Shown here: positions 1 through 7,423 of the stretch, piece after piece
Numbering within the stretch: position 1 is the stretch's first letter
How the letters are laid out: the number at the start of each line of letters is the position of its first letter
Origin: Bacillus andreraoultii
GTDB taxonomy: Bacteria; Bacillota; Bacilli; Bacillales; Caldibacillaceae
Reading direction: 5' to 3'
DNA: 64,000 nt
Assembly (NCBI RefSeq): GCF_001244735.1
Contig: NZ_LN868937.1
Coordinates: 2,528,785-2,592,784, forward strand
Made by a program: the position numbers and the translations under genes
The notes under the pieces: generated by a model
Told to the model about the DNA's origin: nothing
Seen by the model: the letters and a program-made list of their open reading frames with translations, nothing else
Databases searched by the model: none

Positions 1-131
1 CTTTTTTATTATTATTTACAAAACCAAATCTCTAATATCTTTATCAAACATATAGGATTTATTTTCAAATAACATAGGTACCAATGTCCATAAATAAATC
101 TTAAAACTTTTAATATCAACGAAATAAAAAA

Positions 132-161
132 CTATCCATTCCCTAATTTATGGGTGGATAG
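132..161. terminator. Bidirectional rho-independent terminator
   Basis: The inverted repeat CTATCCA/TGGATAG, extended inward by CCC/GGG, has T-rich tracts on both sides. It lies 24 bp past the stop of the minus-strand DUF2249 gene and probably ends that transcript. Bases 1-131 show no gene. Confidence 0.75.
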
Positions 162-184
162 CTTTTCTTTTCTTTTTCAAAAAA

Positions 185-415
185 CTATTTTTTACTTATT
201 GCCACTCTCCATTGTTCTGGTCCTTCTTCTAAATATTCCCAGTTAAACGTCCCTTCTCGTTCAATTAAAAATTGGTAGTATAATGGTTTTGGGTCATGAT
301 CATTTGTTAATTCCATTGATTGTCCAGATTCCAATCCATCAAAAGCTTCAAATATTTTTGTATGGCGATATTTTGGTTCAATATCTGGCGCATAAATTTT
401 TGTAGTAAATTCCAT
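185..415 (-). CDS. DUF2249 domain protein
   Basis: This is a 76-residue soluble protein of the DUF2249 type, with the family pattern of an aspartate-rich start, a FEAFDGLESGQSMEL helix-strand stretch, NDHDPKPLYYQF and a C-terminal W-x-V strand. DUF2249 proteins are often encoded with hemerythrins and with denitrification or NO-related genes; their biochemical role is not settled. The ATG at 415 is chosen because GGAGGTT lies 6 bp upstream; the in-frame TTG at 430 has no such site. It diverges from the Crp/Fnr gene, and an FNR-type box 62-77 bp upstream with a well-placed -10 suggests anaerobic activation. Two further DUF2249 genes lie at 1410 and 1651. Confidence 0.82.
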   Translation of the reverse strand: MEFTTKIYAPDIEPKYRHTKIFEAFDGLESGQSMELTNDHDPKPLYYQFLIEREGTFNWEYLEEGPEQWRVAISKK

Positions 416-449
416 AGTTAAAACCTCCAATTTGTTTCATCTCTGCATC

Positions 450-492
450 ATTTTACGCTACTATTATTCTTATAGCTGTGATTATTATCACT
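450..492 (-). promoter_or_regulatory. FNR-type class II promoter for the DUF2249 gene
   Basis: TGTGATTATTATCACT (477-492) matches the Bacillus Fnr consensus TGTGA-N6-TCACT. On the minus strand a TAAAAT -10 (450-455) begins 29.5 bp from the box centre. That spacing puts the box at about -41.5, the usual position for Fnr activation. The box lies in the divergent region and could also affect the crp/fnr gene at 607. Confidence 0.7.
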
Positions 493-606
493 AATAGGTT
501 GTGTTTTTTATCATTACCACCTTTATTAAATTAATTACACGATTTTTATATATACATAACAACGTGGGGAGTATAAGTATATTACCGATGAAGGAAGGAT
601 AGTTTT

Positions 607-1299
607 ATGGACCAAGCTTCAATTAAAAAGATTTTACAAAGTTTTCCTTTATTCATAAATCTAGAAGAACATGAATTGGATGCTATTGTAGAATTAGCTC
701 AGATTCGTACTTTTCAAAAAGAAACACACATTTTCTTACAGGGAGAGATTCTTTCCAACGTTTATTTTATATTTGATGGAAAAGTGAAGATTTATCGTCT
801 TGATGCACAGGGGAATGAACAAATTGTGAATGTTCTTAATAAAGGAGCCATGTTTCCACACCAAGGATTTTTCCGAAACGATTCCTATCCAGCAAACGCG
901 GTAGCCTTAGAGAATGCCCTTTTATTCTACATACCGATTCATTCCTTTGAACAGTTTTTAATAAAGAACCCTGTAATCTGCATTAAAATATTTCGCATCT
1001 TAGGTGATCAAATTGTTGATTTACAAAATCGATTAGAGGAAAAAATTTTATACAATACTTATGAACAAATATTACTTCTTATACTCCGGTTAACCAAAAA
1101 TCACGGTGAGAGATTAATTGATACAACCTATCGAATTACAACACAATTTACAAATCGAGACTTAGCTAACATGATTGGTTCTAGCCGTGAAACCATCAGT
1201 CGAACATTTTCCCAATTGAGAAAGAAAAATTTAATCGATACTGATAGCAACGGGTTTTTAATAATTGATACTGACAAACTAAAGGAAGAGCTAATATAA
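607..1299 (+). CDS. Crp/Fnr-family transcriptional regulator
   Basis: The 230-residue protein has an N-terminal cyclic-nucleotide-binding-like beta barrel (about 15-115), a dimerisation helix (about 125-160) and a C-terminal winged helix with the helix-turn-helix at about 181-206. The recognition helix keeps the E-x2-SR signature (E195, S198, R199) used by Crp and Fnr to read TGTGA half-sites, which fits the three such boxes nearby. There is only one cysteine (C125), so an Fnr-type [4Fe-4S] cluster is unlikely. It may instead be a heme or NO-sensing DNR/NnrR-like regulator or act with a small-molecule ligand. Its position between the DUF2249 genes and nirK suggests that it controls this nitrite-reduction locus. 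Start ATG follows GAAGGATAG. Confidence 0.88.
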   Translation: MDQASIKKILQSFPLFINLEEHELDAIVELAQIRTFQKETHIFLQGEILSNVYFIFDGKVKIYRLDAQGNEQIVNVLNKGAMFPHQGFFRNDSYPANAVALENALLFYIPIHSFEQFLIKNPVICIKIFRILGDQIVDLQNRLEEKILYNTYEQILLLILRLTKNHGERLIDTTYRITTQFTNRDLANMIGSSRETISRTFSQLRKKNLIDTDSNGFLIIDTDKLKEELI

Positions 1300-1336
1300 T
1301 CCCTTTAAAAATCATTTAGGCACACTCACTAGTATA

Positions 1337-1379
1337 TGTGATTTTCGTCACACCTAATTTCATTGATAATGATTATCAT
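1337..1379 (+). promoter_or_regulatory. FNR-type class II promoter of the DUF2249/DUF59 operon
   Basis: TGTGATTTTCGTCACA (1337-1352) is a perfect TGTGA-N6-TCACA palindrome. A TATCAT -10 (1374-1379) begins 29.5 bp from its centre, as at the other two boxes. Predicted start of transcription is near 1386, about 24 nt before the ATG at 1410. Confidence 0.7.
1364..1378. promoter_or_regulatory. Putative Fur box overlapping the -10 element
   Basis: TGATAATGATTATCA is an exact match to the 7-1-7 Bacillus Fur consensus TGATAATNATTATCA. PerR sites would have TTATAAT/ATTATAA instead. It covers most of the predicted -10 hexamer, so bound Fur would be expected to block the promoter when iron is replete. 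Confidence 0.6.
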
Positions 1380-1409
1380 ATAGTTAGAACATGTCGGGAA
1401 GGTGATTAG

Positions 1410-1664
1410 ATGGATAATAAGAATATATTTGAATTAGATGTTCGTGAAGATTTACGGCTAAAAAAAGAGCCTTTCGATAAAATAATGAGCGCTGTAAAAC
1501 AATTACAAGATGGACAAGACCTTGTTTTACATGCACCATTCAACCCAGTCCCTCTACATAAAGTACTAGGGCGAAAGGGATTCGACAATCAAGTAGAAAA
1601 GATTGAAAAGAATCATTGGAAAGTAATATACACGAAAAGGGAGGATACGAATGAAAACTCTTGA
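1410..1664 (+). CDS. DUF2249 domain protein
   Basis: This 84-residue protein has the DUF2249 pattern: LDVREDLRLKKEPFDKIM, a central G-x2-LVLHAPFNPVPLHKVL segment, and a terminal HWKVIYTKR strand. It is the first gene of an operon running to 3439. The ATG follows GGAAGGTGATT and the 3' end overlaps the next gene by 14 bp, indicating translational coupling. The function is unknown; the family co-occurs with hemerythrins and denitrification genes, which suggests a role in metal or NO handling. That role is inference. Confidence 0.82.
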   Translation: MDNKNIFELDVREDLRLKKEPFDKIMSAVKQLQDGQDLVLHAPFNPVPLHKVLGRKGFDNQVEKIEKNHWKVIYTKREDTNENS

Positions 1665-1869
1665 TAACCGTGGGCTAGAACCACCTCAACCAATGATGCG
1701 TACGTTAAAAAGTTTAGAAAAAATGGAGAAAGGTGAGCAACTCGTCATTATAAATGATCGCCGGCCAATGTTTTTATATGAAGAATTAGAGGAGCTCGGC
1801 TACTTACATGAAACGGAAGCACAAGACGATGGAAGTTATAAAATTACGATTACGAAAACTGGTGATTAA
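1651..1869 (+). CDS. DUF2249 domain protein
   Basis: This 72-residue protein opens with DNRGLEPPQPMMRTL, a characteristic DUF2249 start, followed by EKGEQLVIINDRRPMFLY and a C-terminal YKITITK strand. It overlaps the preceding DUF2249 gene by 14 bp and ends 3 bp before the membrane-protein gene, so all are co-transcribed. It differs enough from its neighbour that the pair may form a heterodimer; this is speculative. Start is set by GGGAGG about 9 bp upstream of the ATG. Confidence 0.82.
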   Translation: MKTLDNRGLEPPQPMMRTLKSLEKMEKGEQLVIINDRRPMFLYEELEELGYLHETEAQDDGSYKITITKTGD

Positions 1870-1872
1870 TGG

Positions 1873-3117
1873 ATGGTTAGTACAGATTTAAAAACAGATA
1901 CAAACGTAAAACTTCCCGTTAGTTTTATCGTATATGGCCTAATCGCTTTTGTTGCAGCACAGTTCATTTTATTTCTGAACAGTAACGAAGTACTAACTGG
2001 ACAATTTCGCATCCCTCATGTTTGGATGTCTGCACACTTTTTAACGCTTGGCTTTGCAGTTATGACGGCTATGGGTGCGATGTATCAGCTTGTTCCAGTT
2101 GCTTTCCTCACACCAATTTGGAATCAAACATTTGGCTTTTTTCAATTTTTTGTGACAGCCATTGGCGTTACTTTGTTTGCAATTCTTTTAGGTTTCCGAA
2201 CAAATCTAGCTATTTACGGTGGAGCACTTACCATCATTGGTATATTAATGTTTTTATTTCAAATGGCAAAAACAATTTCTATACAAAAAGAAAAGACTAC
2301 GATGACTTATTTTGTCATTGCGGCGTTAATTTGTTTTTTTCTTACAATTGCTGCTGGATTTTTACTAGCTTGGAATTTAGCTTACGGTAGCACTGATTAT
2401 CACGTCAATATACTGTACTCCCATATCACTTTAGGGGTTACTGGATGGTTTACACTGTTAATTTTTGGTTTATCTTACAAATTAGTTCCAATGTTTAGCC
2501 TATCTCATGGGTTTACGATGAAATGGGCAAGACCGGCATATATGGTGTATTTGTTCGGACTAGTTTCCACGATACTTTCTTATTGGGTCAATATCCCAAC
2601 GATTAGTGTTATTGGTTTTTTCTTGTTATTCCTAGGTTTTTGGTTTTTCGCTTTAGATATGAATGAAATCATTTCTAAGAGAATAAAAAAGAAACTAGAT
2701 CAACCGTTCTCTTTTTCATTATTTGCTATCATAAATGGATTAATCGTTCATTTTCTAGCCTTTATCGTTACATTATTTAATATTCATACAGAAAATCTTT
2801 GGTCATGGTTAATCTATCTTTATATAGTAACTTGGATTCTTTTTAGTATTTTGGGTTATTTATATAAGATTGTTCCATTTCTATGGTGGACACATAAATA
2901 TTCGGAAAAGGTTGGCAAAGAAAAAGTACCCACACTTAAAGAGATGATGGATGAAAAATTAGGTGTGACCTTATATTGGCTATTTATTATTAGTACGTTA
3001 GGAATTATAGTAAGTGTTGGTATACAAAGCGGCATTAGTTTATATGTCTTTACAGCAATTATGACGCTTACTTCTATCGTCTATGCATACTCCATCATCA
3101 AAGTTTTATTAAAGTAG
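1873..3117 (+). CDS. Polytopic heme-copper-oxidase-I-like membrane protein
   Basis: This 414-residue integral membrane protein has about 11-12 hydrophobic helices. Histidines sit in conserved-looking contexts at H49/H55 (IPHVWMSAHFLTLGF) and H177/H184 (HVNILYSHITLGVTGW). The motifs YQLVPV, YKLVPMF and YKIVPFLWW follow successive helices. The pattern is that of distant heme-copper oxidase subunit I or NnrS-type proteins, so b-type heme is plausible. The short length and absence of a clear Cu-B/Tyr motif argue against a standard oxidase or NorB. It lies between DUF2249 and DUF59 genes and close to nirK, so a part in nitrite/NO electron transfer or NO tolerance is inferred. The family assignment is tentative; a quinol-oxidising partner of NirK is one possibility. 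Confidence 0.6.
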   Translation: MVSTDLKTDTNVKLPVSFIVYGLIAFVAAQFILFLNSNEVLTGQFRIPHVWMSAHFLTLGFAVMTAMGAMYQLVPVAFLTPIWNQTFGFFQFFVTAIGVTLFAILLGFRTNLAIYGGALTIIGILMFLFQMAKTISIQKEKTTMTYFVIAALICFFLTIAAGFLLAWNLAYGSTDYHVNILYSHITLGVTGWFTLLIFGLSYKLVPMFSLSHGFTMKWARPAYMVYLFGLVSTILSYWVNIPTISVIGFFLLFLGFWFFALDMNEIISKRIKKKLDQPFSFSLFAIINGLIVHFLAFIVTLFNIHTENLWSWLIYLYIVTWILFSILGYLYKIVPFLWWTHKYSEKVGKEKVPTLKEMMDEKLGVTLYWLFIISTLGIIVSVGIQSGISLYVFTAIMTLTSIVYAYSIIKVLLK

Positions 3118-3136
3118 CGAAAGGAGTTTTATTTTT

Positions 3137-3439
3137 ATGACATTAAAAGAACAAATTATTGAAGCACTTCGAGATGTATTAGATCCTGAGCTTGGTATAA
3201 ATATTGTTGATTTAGGACTTGTATATGAAATTGATATTGATGAGGATAAAAACGTTGTAATTAAAATGACTTTAACAACACCAGGTTGTCCAATGCATGA
3301 TAGTATTAGTTTTGGTGTACAAAATCGTCTACATCAAATTGAAGAAATTGGAAATATTGATGTTCAACTAGTATGGGAGCCACGATGGGACCCAAGTCGG
3401 ATGAGCGATCGTGCTAAAGAACTGTTATGGGGAGTATAG
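3137..3439 (+). CDS. DUF59/MIP18-family Fe-S assembly factor
   Basis: This 100-residue protein belongs to the DUF59 (MIP18, SufT/PaaD-like) family. It has the DPELGINIVDLGLVYEI motif at residues 16-32 and the conserved single cysteine in TTPGCPMHD. Such proteins help mature or insert Fe-S clusters and other metal centres in target proteins. It is the last gene of the DUF2249 operon, 19 bp after the membrane-protein gene, with a GCGAAAGGAG ribosome site. It is followed by a strong terminator. The target here may be an anaerobic-respiration enzyme; that is inferred from position. Confidence 0.88.
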   Translation: MTLKEQIIEALRDVLDPELGINIVDLGLVYEIDIDEDKNVVIKMTLTTPGCPMHDSISFGVQNRLHQIEEIGNIDVQLVWEPRWDPSRMSDRAKELLWGV

Positions 3440-3452
3440 AAGTTTGAAATCG

Positions 3453-3485
3453 AACAGGCTGTCAAGAAATTTCGGACAGCCTGTT
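3453..3485 (+). terminator. Rho-independent terminator of the DUF59 operon
   Basis: An 11-bp stem AACAGGCTGTC/GACAGCCTGTT is followed by TTTTATTT on the plus strand, 13 bp after the DUF59 stop. Confidence 0.88.
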
Positions 3486-3500
3486 TTTATTTAATGAAAA

Positions 3501-3526
3501 AAAGCCCTTTATCAAAAGAGCTTTTA
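3501..3526 (-). terminator. Rho-independent terminator of nirK
   Basis: Read on the minus strand, AAAAGCTCTTTTGATAAAGGGCTTTTTTT forms a stem followed by a T run. The hairpin overlaps the nirK stop codon. Confidence 0.7.
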
Positions 3527-4900
3527 AATAACGACTAAAGTGGCAGTCATTTCCGGATGGCCTTGTCCACAGTATACATTACAACGAATTTTATATTCTC
3601 CTCGTTTTGTAGGTGTGAACGAAGCTTGTCCTTGACCTGCTAAATTAACACCTAATCCATCAATAGTAAGACCGTGATAGCCTTCATCACTTGAAAATGA
3701 TATCGTTACTTTCTTTCCAGACTTTACAATAAATTTCTTTTCGTTATATTTAAAGTTTTTGGCTGTAATTTTCAAATTGTTCGATGCAAGCTTCCTATCA
3801 TTTTGATGTTCTGAAGGGCTTGCAACTAATTTTGGAATTTTACCTTCATAAGCGATAATTTTCCCAACTGCTCCTTTTTGCGCATCATTGAATTGGTGTG
3901 TAACAAATTTATATTCCCCCGCTTCTTTCAGCGTAAACTCAACGACAGCACCACCACTTGCGGGAAGTTCAACTGTTTGCATACCTTCCAAATGATTACT
4001 TGGATTTCCGTCCAAATAGACGTCGTCAAACATTGAGCCAATGACATGAAAACTAGACGTTCTATTTGGGCCCATGTTTGCAATATAAAAACGAATTTTC
4101 TCTCCCGCTTTTGCTTGAAAAGGAGTATCGATTAGAGCACCGACCGTCCCATTTGTATTTAGATCACCTTTATGAAGTGCTTTTGTCGAGAAAACGACCT
4201 GTGACGGGTTTCCATTTGTCATATCATCAATATCATTGTATTGGTACCACTCATTTTGAATAACAACAAACTCCCGACTCACTTCTTCGTCTGTCGGATA
4301 ACCACTGTTCGGTTTAACAATAATCATTCCATGCATGCCGTTACCGATATGCAATAGCACTGGATCCGTTCCACAATGGTACATGAATACACCTGGATTT
4401 GATGCTTCATATACGAATGTTCCTTCCTTATTCGGCTCAACATTAGCAAATGCTTTATTTGGAGCCGCATGGACAGCATGGAAGTCCATACTATGTGGCA
4501 TTGCTGGGTCCATATTCTTCAAAGTAAAATGAATTGTATCGCCCTCATTTACAACTAGTAACGGTCCCGGCGCCTGTCCATTAAATGTCCACGCTTTGTA
4601 TTTGTATCCGTCTTTAACTTCAATATCCGTAATTTGTGCTGTCATTTTTATATAAACATCGTGCCCAGAACGCTTTACTTCTGGTTCAGTTGGTTGTTGA
4701 TTTAAATTTTGATGTTCTGGCATTAATTGATTTACTTCGTTACCAGTATCCATCATCATTGTATTCTCGTGATGCGACATATGCATGCCCATACCAGAAC
4801 TCATCGCTAGATTCGTATCTGTCACATTTAAACGAATTAAAGAAAAAATAATTATTAGCCAAAATATTATCAGTGCTGCCCATTTGAATTTATTCGGCAT
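3524..4900 (-). CDS. nirK: Copper nitrite reductase NirK with C-terminal CuA-type domain
   Basis: The 458-residue enzyme reduces nitrite to NO on the outer face of the membrane. An N-terminal membrane anchor (about 7-24) leads to a Met/His-rich linker (33-51) and two cupredoxin domains (about 75-355). Type 1 copper ligands are H136, C176, H184 and M189; type 2 ligands are H141, H175 and H335; the catalytic D139 and H285 are present. Beyond the usual NirK end, residues about 372-458 form a third cupredoxin domain with H409, C440-x3-C444-x3-H448-x2-M451, a complete CuA ligand set as in cytochrome oxidase subunit II. Simple NirKs are about 350 residues. The CuA domain probably feeds electrons to the type 1 centre. 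It is preceded by an FNR-type promoter and is transcribed alone. Confidence 0.93.
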   Translation of the reverse strand: MPNKFKWAALIIFWLIIIFSLIRLNVTDTNLAMSSGMGMHMSHHENTMMMDTGNEVNQLMPEHQNLNQQPTEPEVKRSGHDVYIKMTAQITDIEVKDGYKYKAWTFNGQAPGPLLVVNEGDTIHFTLKNMDPAMPHSMDFHAVHAAPNKAFANVEPNKEGTFVYEASNPGVFMYHCGTDPVLLHIGNGMHGMIIVKPNSGYPTDEEVSREFVVIQNEWYQYNDIDDMTNGNPSQVVFSTKALHKGDLNTNGTVGALIDTPFQAKAGEKIRFYIANMGPNRTSSFHVIGSMFDDVYLDGNPSNHLEGMQTVELPASGGAVVEFTLKEAGEYKFVTHQFNDAQKGAVGKIIAYEGKIPKLVASPSEHQNDRKLASNNLKITAKNFKYNEKKFIVKSGKKVTISFSSDEGYHGLTIDGLGVNLAGQGQASFTPTKRGEYKIRCNVYCGQGHPEMTATLVVI

Positions 4901-4942
4901 ATACTCACCCTTTCAAACGGATTTTCTACGTTCCCAATGATT

Positions 4943-4985
4943 ATTATAAACGTTTAGTCGTAATTTTTTTGTGATATAAATCACT
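4943..4985 (-). promoter_or_regulatory. FNR-type class II promoter of nirK
   Basis: TGTGATATAAATCACT (4970-4985) is a perfect TGTGA-N6-TCACT box. On the minus strand a consensus TATAAT -10 (4943-4948) begins 29.5 bp from its centre. The predicted transcript starts near 4936, giving a short leader before the ATG at 4900. Confidence 0.78.
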
Positions 4986-5078
4986 TGTTTGTGTTATTAG
5001 CAAACTATTACTTATTATTATAGTAAAAATATTATAGGGGGTATAGGAATTGTTCTTTCCAGTTTTTCTCCGGAAAGA

Positions 5079-5105
5079 AAAAAAGCCCTCACACATCATG
5101 CGAGG
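5079..5105 (-). terminator. Rho-independent terminator of the FAH-family gene
   Basis: On the minus strand CCTCGCA/TGTGAGG forms a stem followed by GCTTTTTTTC, about 47 bp past the stop at 5152. Confidence 0.75.
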
Positions 5106-5151
5106 AAAAATAAATCATTTGTCATAGTAGAGGTATGTTTCGTATTCAAAA

Positions 5152-6018
5152 TTACATAAGAATATTTACTAACGTACCGACTTTTTCAATTTCTACTTCA
5201 ATACGATCACCTGATTGAAGCCATTTTTGCTTTTCTTCAGAATATCCCATGATAACTCCATCAGGTGTTCCTGTAAAAATAAGATCGCCTGGTTGTAATG
5301 TAAAGTGTTTCGATACATAACTTATAATTTTAGCGATAGAAAAAATCATATGGCGTGTATTTGAAGACTGCCTAATTTCACCATTTACCCGGCATTCAAT
5401 CTGTAAGTTTGTCGGGTCGACTATCTCGTCACTCGTAACTAAATAAGGACCAACCGGGGCAAATGAATCTAGCGACTTTCCTAATAACCATTGGCCTGAT
5501 AAAAACTGAAGACTACGTGCCGATAAATCATTTCCACAAGTATAACCGAAGACATAGTCCAATGCATTCGTCTCCGAAATATTCTTTGCTTCTTTCCCTA
5601 TCATAATTACTAGTTCTGCTTCGTAATCAACTTTTTCGTCATTTTCTGGAAGATTAATTGTTTGATTATGAGCTGCTAAAGTATTATTAAATTTACTAAA
5701 AAGAACTGGGTTTTTCGGTAATTCCATTAATGTTTCTTCTACATGATTCCTATAGTTTAATCCGACACAAATAATTTTTTCTGGATGCGAAATAATTGGT
5801 GCAAATGTAATTTCTTCTTCCTGTAATAGATTCTCTTCGTACTCTGCTATATTCAGTAATAGATGTATTGATGATTGTCCACCTTTTAAAATCTCCTCTA
5901 TTGTATGTGGAATCTCTATATTTTTCTGATGAGCCAATGCTTTTAAATCAATAATCCCCTTATCCACCTTAAGACCTAGTCTTATTTCTCCATTTCGATA
6001 AAAATGTAAAAATTTCAT
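5152..6018 (-). CDS. Fumarylacetoacetate hydrolase family protein
   Basis: The 288-residue protein has an N-terminal partner domain (about 1-75) and an FAH catalytic domain with [13 protein letters not shown], the metal-binding [12 protein letters not shown] segment (D-x-E-x-E pattern), [14 protein letters not shown] and [12 protein letters not shown]. Members hydrolyse or decarboxylate acylpyruvate-type compounds: acylpyruvases, oxaloacetate decarboxylases and HpcE-type isomerase/decarboxylases. The substrate cannot be told from sequence. It is a single gene between nirK and narK, with AAAGGGGAT before the ATG. No link to denitrification is evident. Confidence 0.88.
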   Translation of the reverse strand: MKFLHFYRNGEIRLGLKVDKGIIDLKALAHQKNIEIPHTIEEILKGGQSSIHLLLNIAEYEENLLQEEEITFAPIISHPEKIICVGLNYRNHVEETLMELPKNPVLFSKFNNTLAAHNQTINLPENDEKVDYEAELVIMIGKEAKNISETNALDYVFGYTCGNDLSARSLQFLSGQWLLGKSLDSFAPVGPYLVTSDEIVDPTNLQIECRVNGEIRQSSNTRHMIFSIAKIISYVSKHFTLQPGDLIFTGTPDGVIMGYSEEKQKWLQSGDRIEVEIEKVGTLVNILM

Positions 6019-6167
6019 AAATATCCCCTTTCATTCGTTTTATTTTATTTTATCAATAATTGTGTGTTTTTTCTAAATTAATCGTTATTTTACAGAAACA
6101 ACTCGATTTTGATTAATTCCATTACTTTTATCAGATAATAAAACTAAAATGAGAAAGGATCATTATT

Positions 6168-7343
6168 ATGAAGAAACGAGGAATTCAATTAACACTTCAA
6201 ACTTCAAGTCTAATCGTCGGTTTCATGGTCTGGGTACTTTTATCGTCTCTTATGACTTATATTAAAGAAGACATAGCACTGACTTCTGGTCAAGCATCAA
6301 TCGTTACTGCTGTACCTGTCATTTTAGGTTCGCTTTTACGAATCCCCCTTGGCTTTTATAGTGACCGATTCGGAGCAAGATTAATTTTTAGTATTAGTTT
6401 TCTTATACTTTTATTTCCCGTTTTTTTTATTAGTACTGCCGATTCATTCATCGATTTAATTATTGGAGGATTATTTTTAGGTATAGGAGGAGCAACTTTT
6501 TCAATCGGCGTAACATCGCTACCAAAGTACTATCCGAAAGAAAGACATGGTTTCATTAATGGCGTTTATGGTGTTGGTAACGCCGGAACTGCAATTACAA
6601 CTTTTGGAGCACCAATTTTAGCAAGTTCGATTGGCTGGCAAGGAACCGTACGTCTTTATTTAATTCTCTTACTCGCTTTTATTGCCTTAATCTTCGTATT
6701 TGGAGATCGTAAAGAAGTAAAAGTAAAAAAATCGATGGTTGAGCAAATTCAAGGGGTTTATAAAAATGCAACATTATGGTTCTTAAGCCTGTTTTACTTT
6801 ATTACTTTCGGAGCTTTTGTCGCGTTTACCGTGTTTTTACCAAGTTTTTTAGTAACTTATTTTGGATTAGACCCTGTAGATGCTGGACTTAGAACAGGAT
6901 TCTTTATTATTTTAGCAACGGCAATGCGACCAATTGGCGGATTTTTAGCAGATAAATTTAATGCGTTTATTATATTAATGCTCGTATTTTGTTTTGTCTC
7001 TTTATCAGGAATTCTACTTGCTTTTTCTCCGGATATTAAGTGGTACACTGTAGGCGCATTGTCAGTAGCTGTTTCAGCTGGTATCGGTAATGGAACGATT
7101 TTTAAACTTGTTCCCTTATATTTTTCAAACCAAGCAGGAGTTGTAAACGGCATTGTTTCAGCAATGGGTGGTCTTGGTGGATTTTTTCCTCCTTTATTAC
7201 TAACAGCGGTAAATAATATGACCGGGCAATATGCAATAGCTTTTATGTTAATGTCTGAATTTGCACTTGTCAGCTTTGTCATTGTTGCTTTTATGTATTA
7301 TCAAGAAAAATTAGCTACGATGCGAAACTCGAAGCTTAATTAA
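6168..7343 (+). CDS. narK: Nitrate/nitrite transporter NarK
   Basis: The 391-residue major facilitator protein has 12 predicted helices. It carries the NarK signature in helix 4-5 (GIGGATFSIGVTSLPKYYP, then GVYGVGNAGTAITTFGAP) and the MFS loop motif GFYSDRFGAR after helix 2. It moves nitrate in and/or nitrite out across the plasma membrane. The length matches B. subtilis NarK (about 395). It is convergent with narGHJI, which ends 81 bp downstream across a shared terminator. The ATG follows GAAAGGATC. No clear FNR box is visible in the upstream gap, unlike nirK. Confidence 0.93.
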   Translation: MKKRGIQLTLQTSSLIVGFMVWVLLSSLMTYIKEDIALTSGQASIVTAVPVILGSLLRIPLGFYSDRFGARLIFSISFLILLFPVFFISTADSFIDLIIGGLFLGIGGATFSIGVTSLPKYYPKERHGFINGVYGVGNAGTAITTFGAPILASSIGWQGTVRLYLILLLAFIALIFVFGDRKEVKVKKSMVEQIQGVYKNATLWFLSLFYFITFGAFVAFTVFLPSFLVTYFGLDPVDAGLRTGFFIILATAMRPIGGFLADKFNAFIILMLVFCFVSLSGILLAFSPDIKWYTVGALSVAVSAGIGNGTIFKLVPLYFSNQAGVVNGIVSAMGGLGGFFPPLLLTAVNNMTGQYAIAFMLMSEFALVSFVIVAFMYYQEKLATMRNSKLN

Positions 7344-7363
7344 AAAAATATGCAATAATTATA

Positions 7364-7390
7364 AAACCAGGCGTAATAGTAGCCTGGTTT
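7364..7390. terminator. Bidirectional terminator between narK and narI
   Basis: The 9-bp stem AAACCAGGC/GCCTGGTTT is flanked by TTTTTT on the plus strand and TTTTATAATT on the minus strand. It serves both convergent genes. Confidence 0.88.
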
Positions 7391-7423
7391 TTTTACTTGG
7401 TAAAAATGGTTCGTACCTTCTTA

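Noticed and set aside
12-60. Short AT-rich stretch at the window start
   Set aside because: No start codon with a ribosome site and no conserved motif.
3524-4851. Plus-strand open frames within nirK (for example 4066-4263, 4636-4851)
   Set aside because: They lie antisense to a well-supported gene, lack ribosome sites and show no protein features.
6019-6167. FNR box upstream of narK
   Set aside because: TTGTGTG near 6059 has no matching second half-site.
6857-7282. Antisense 141-codon frame in narK
   Set aside because: Mirror of the hydrophobic codon pattern of narK; no ribosome site.
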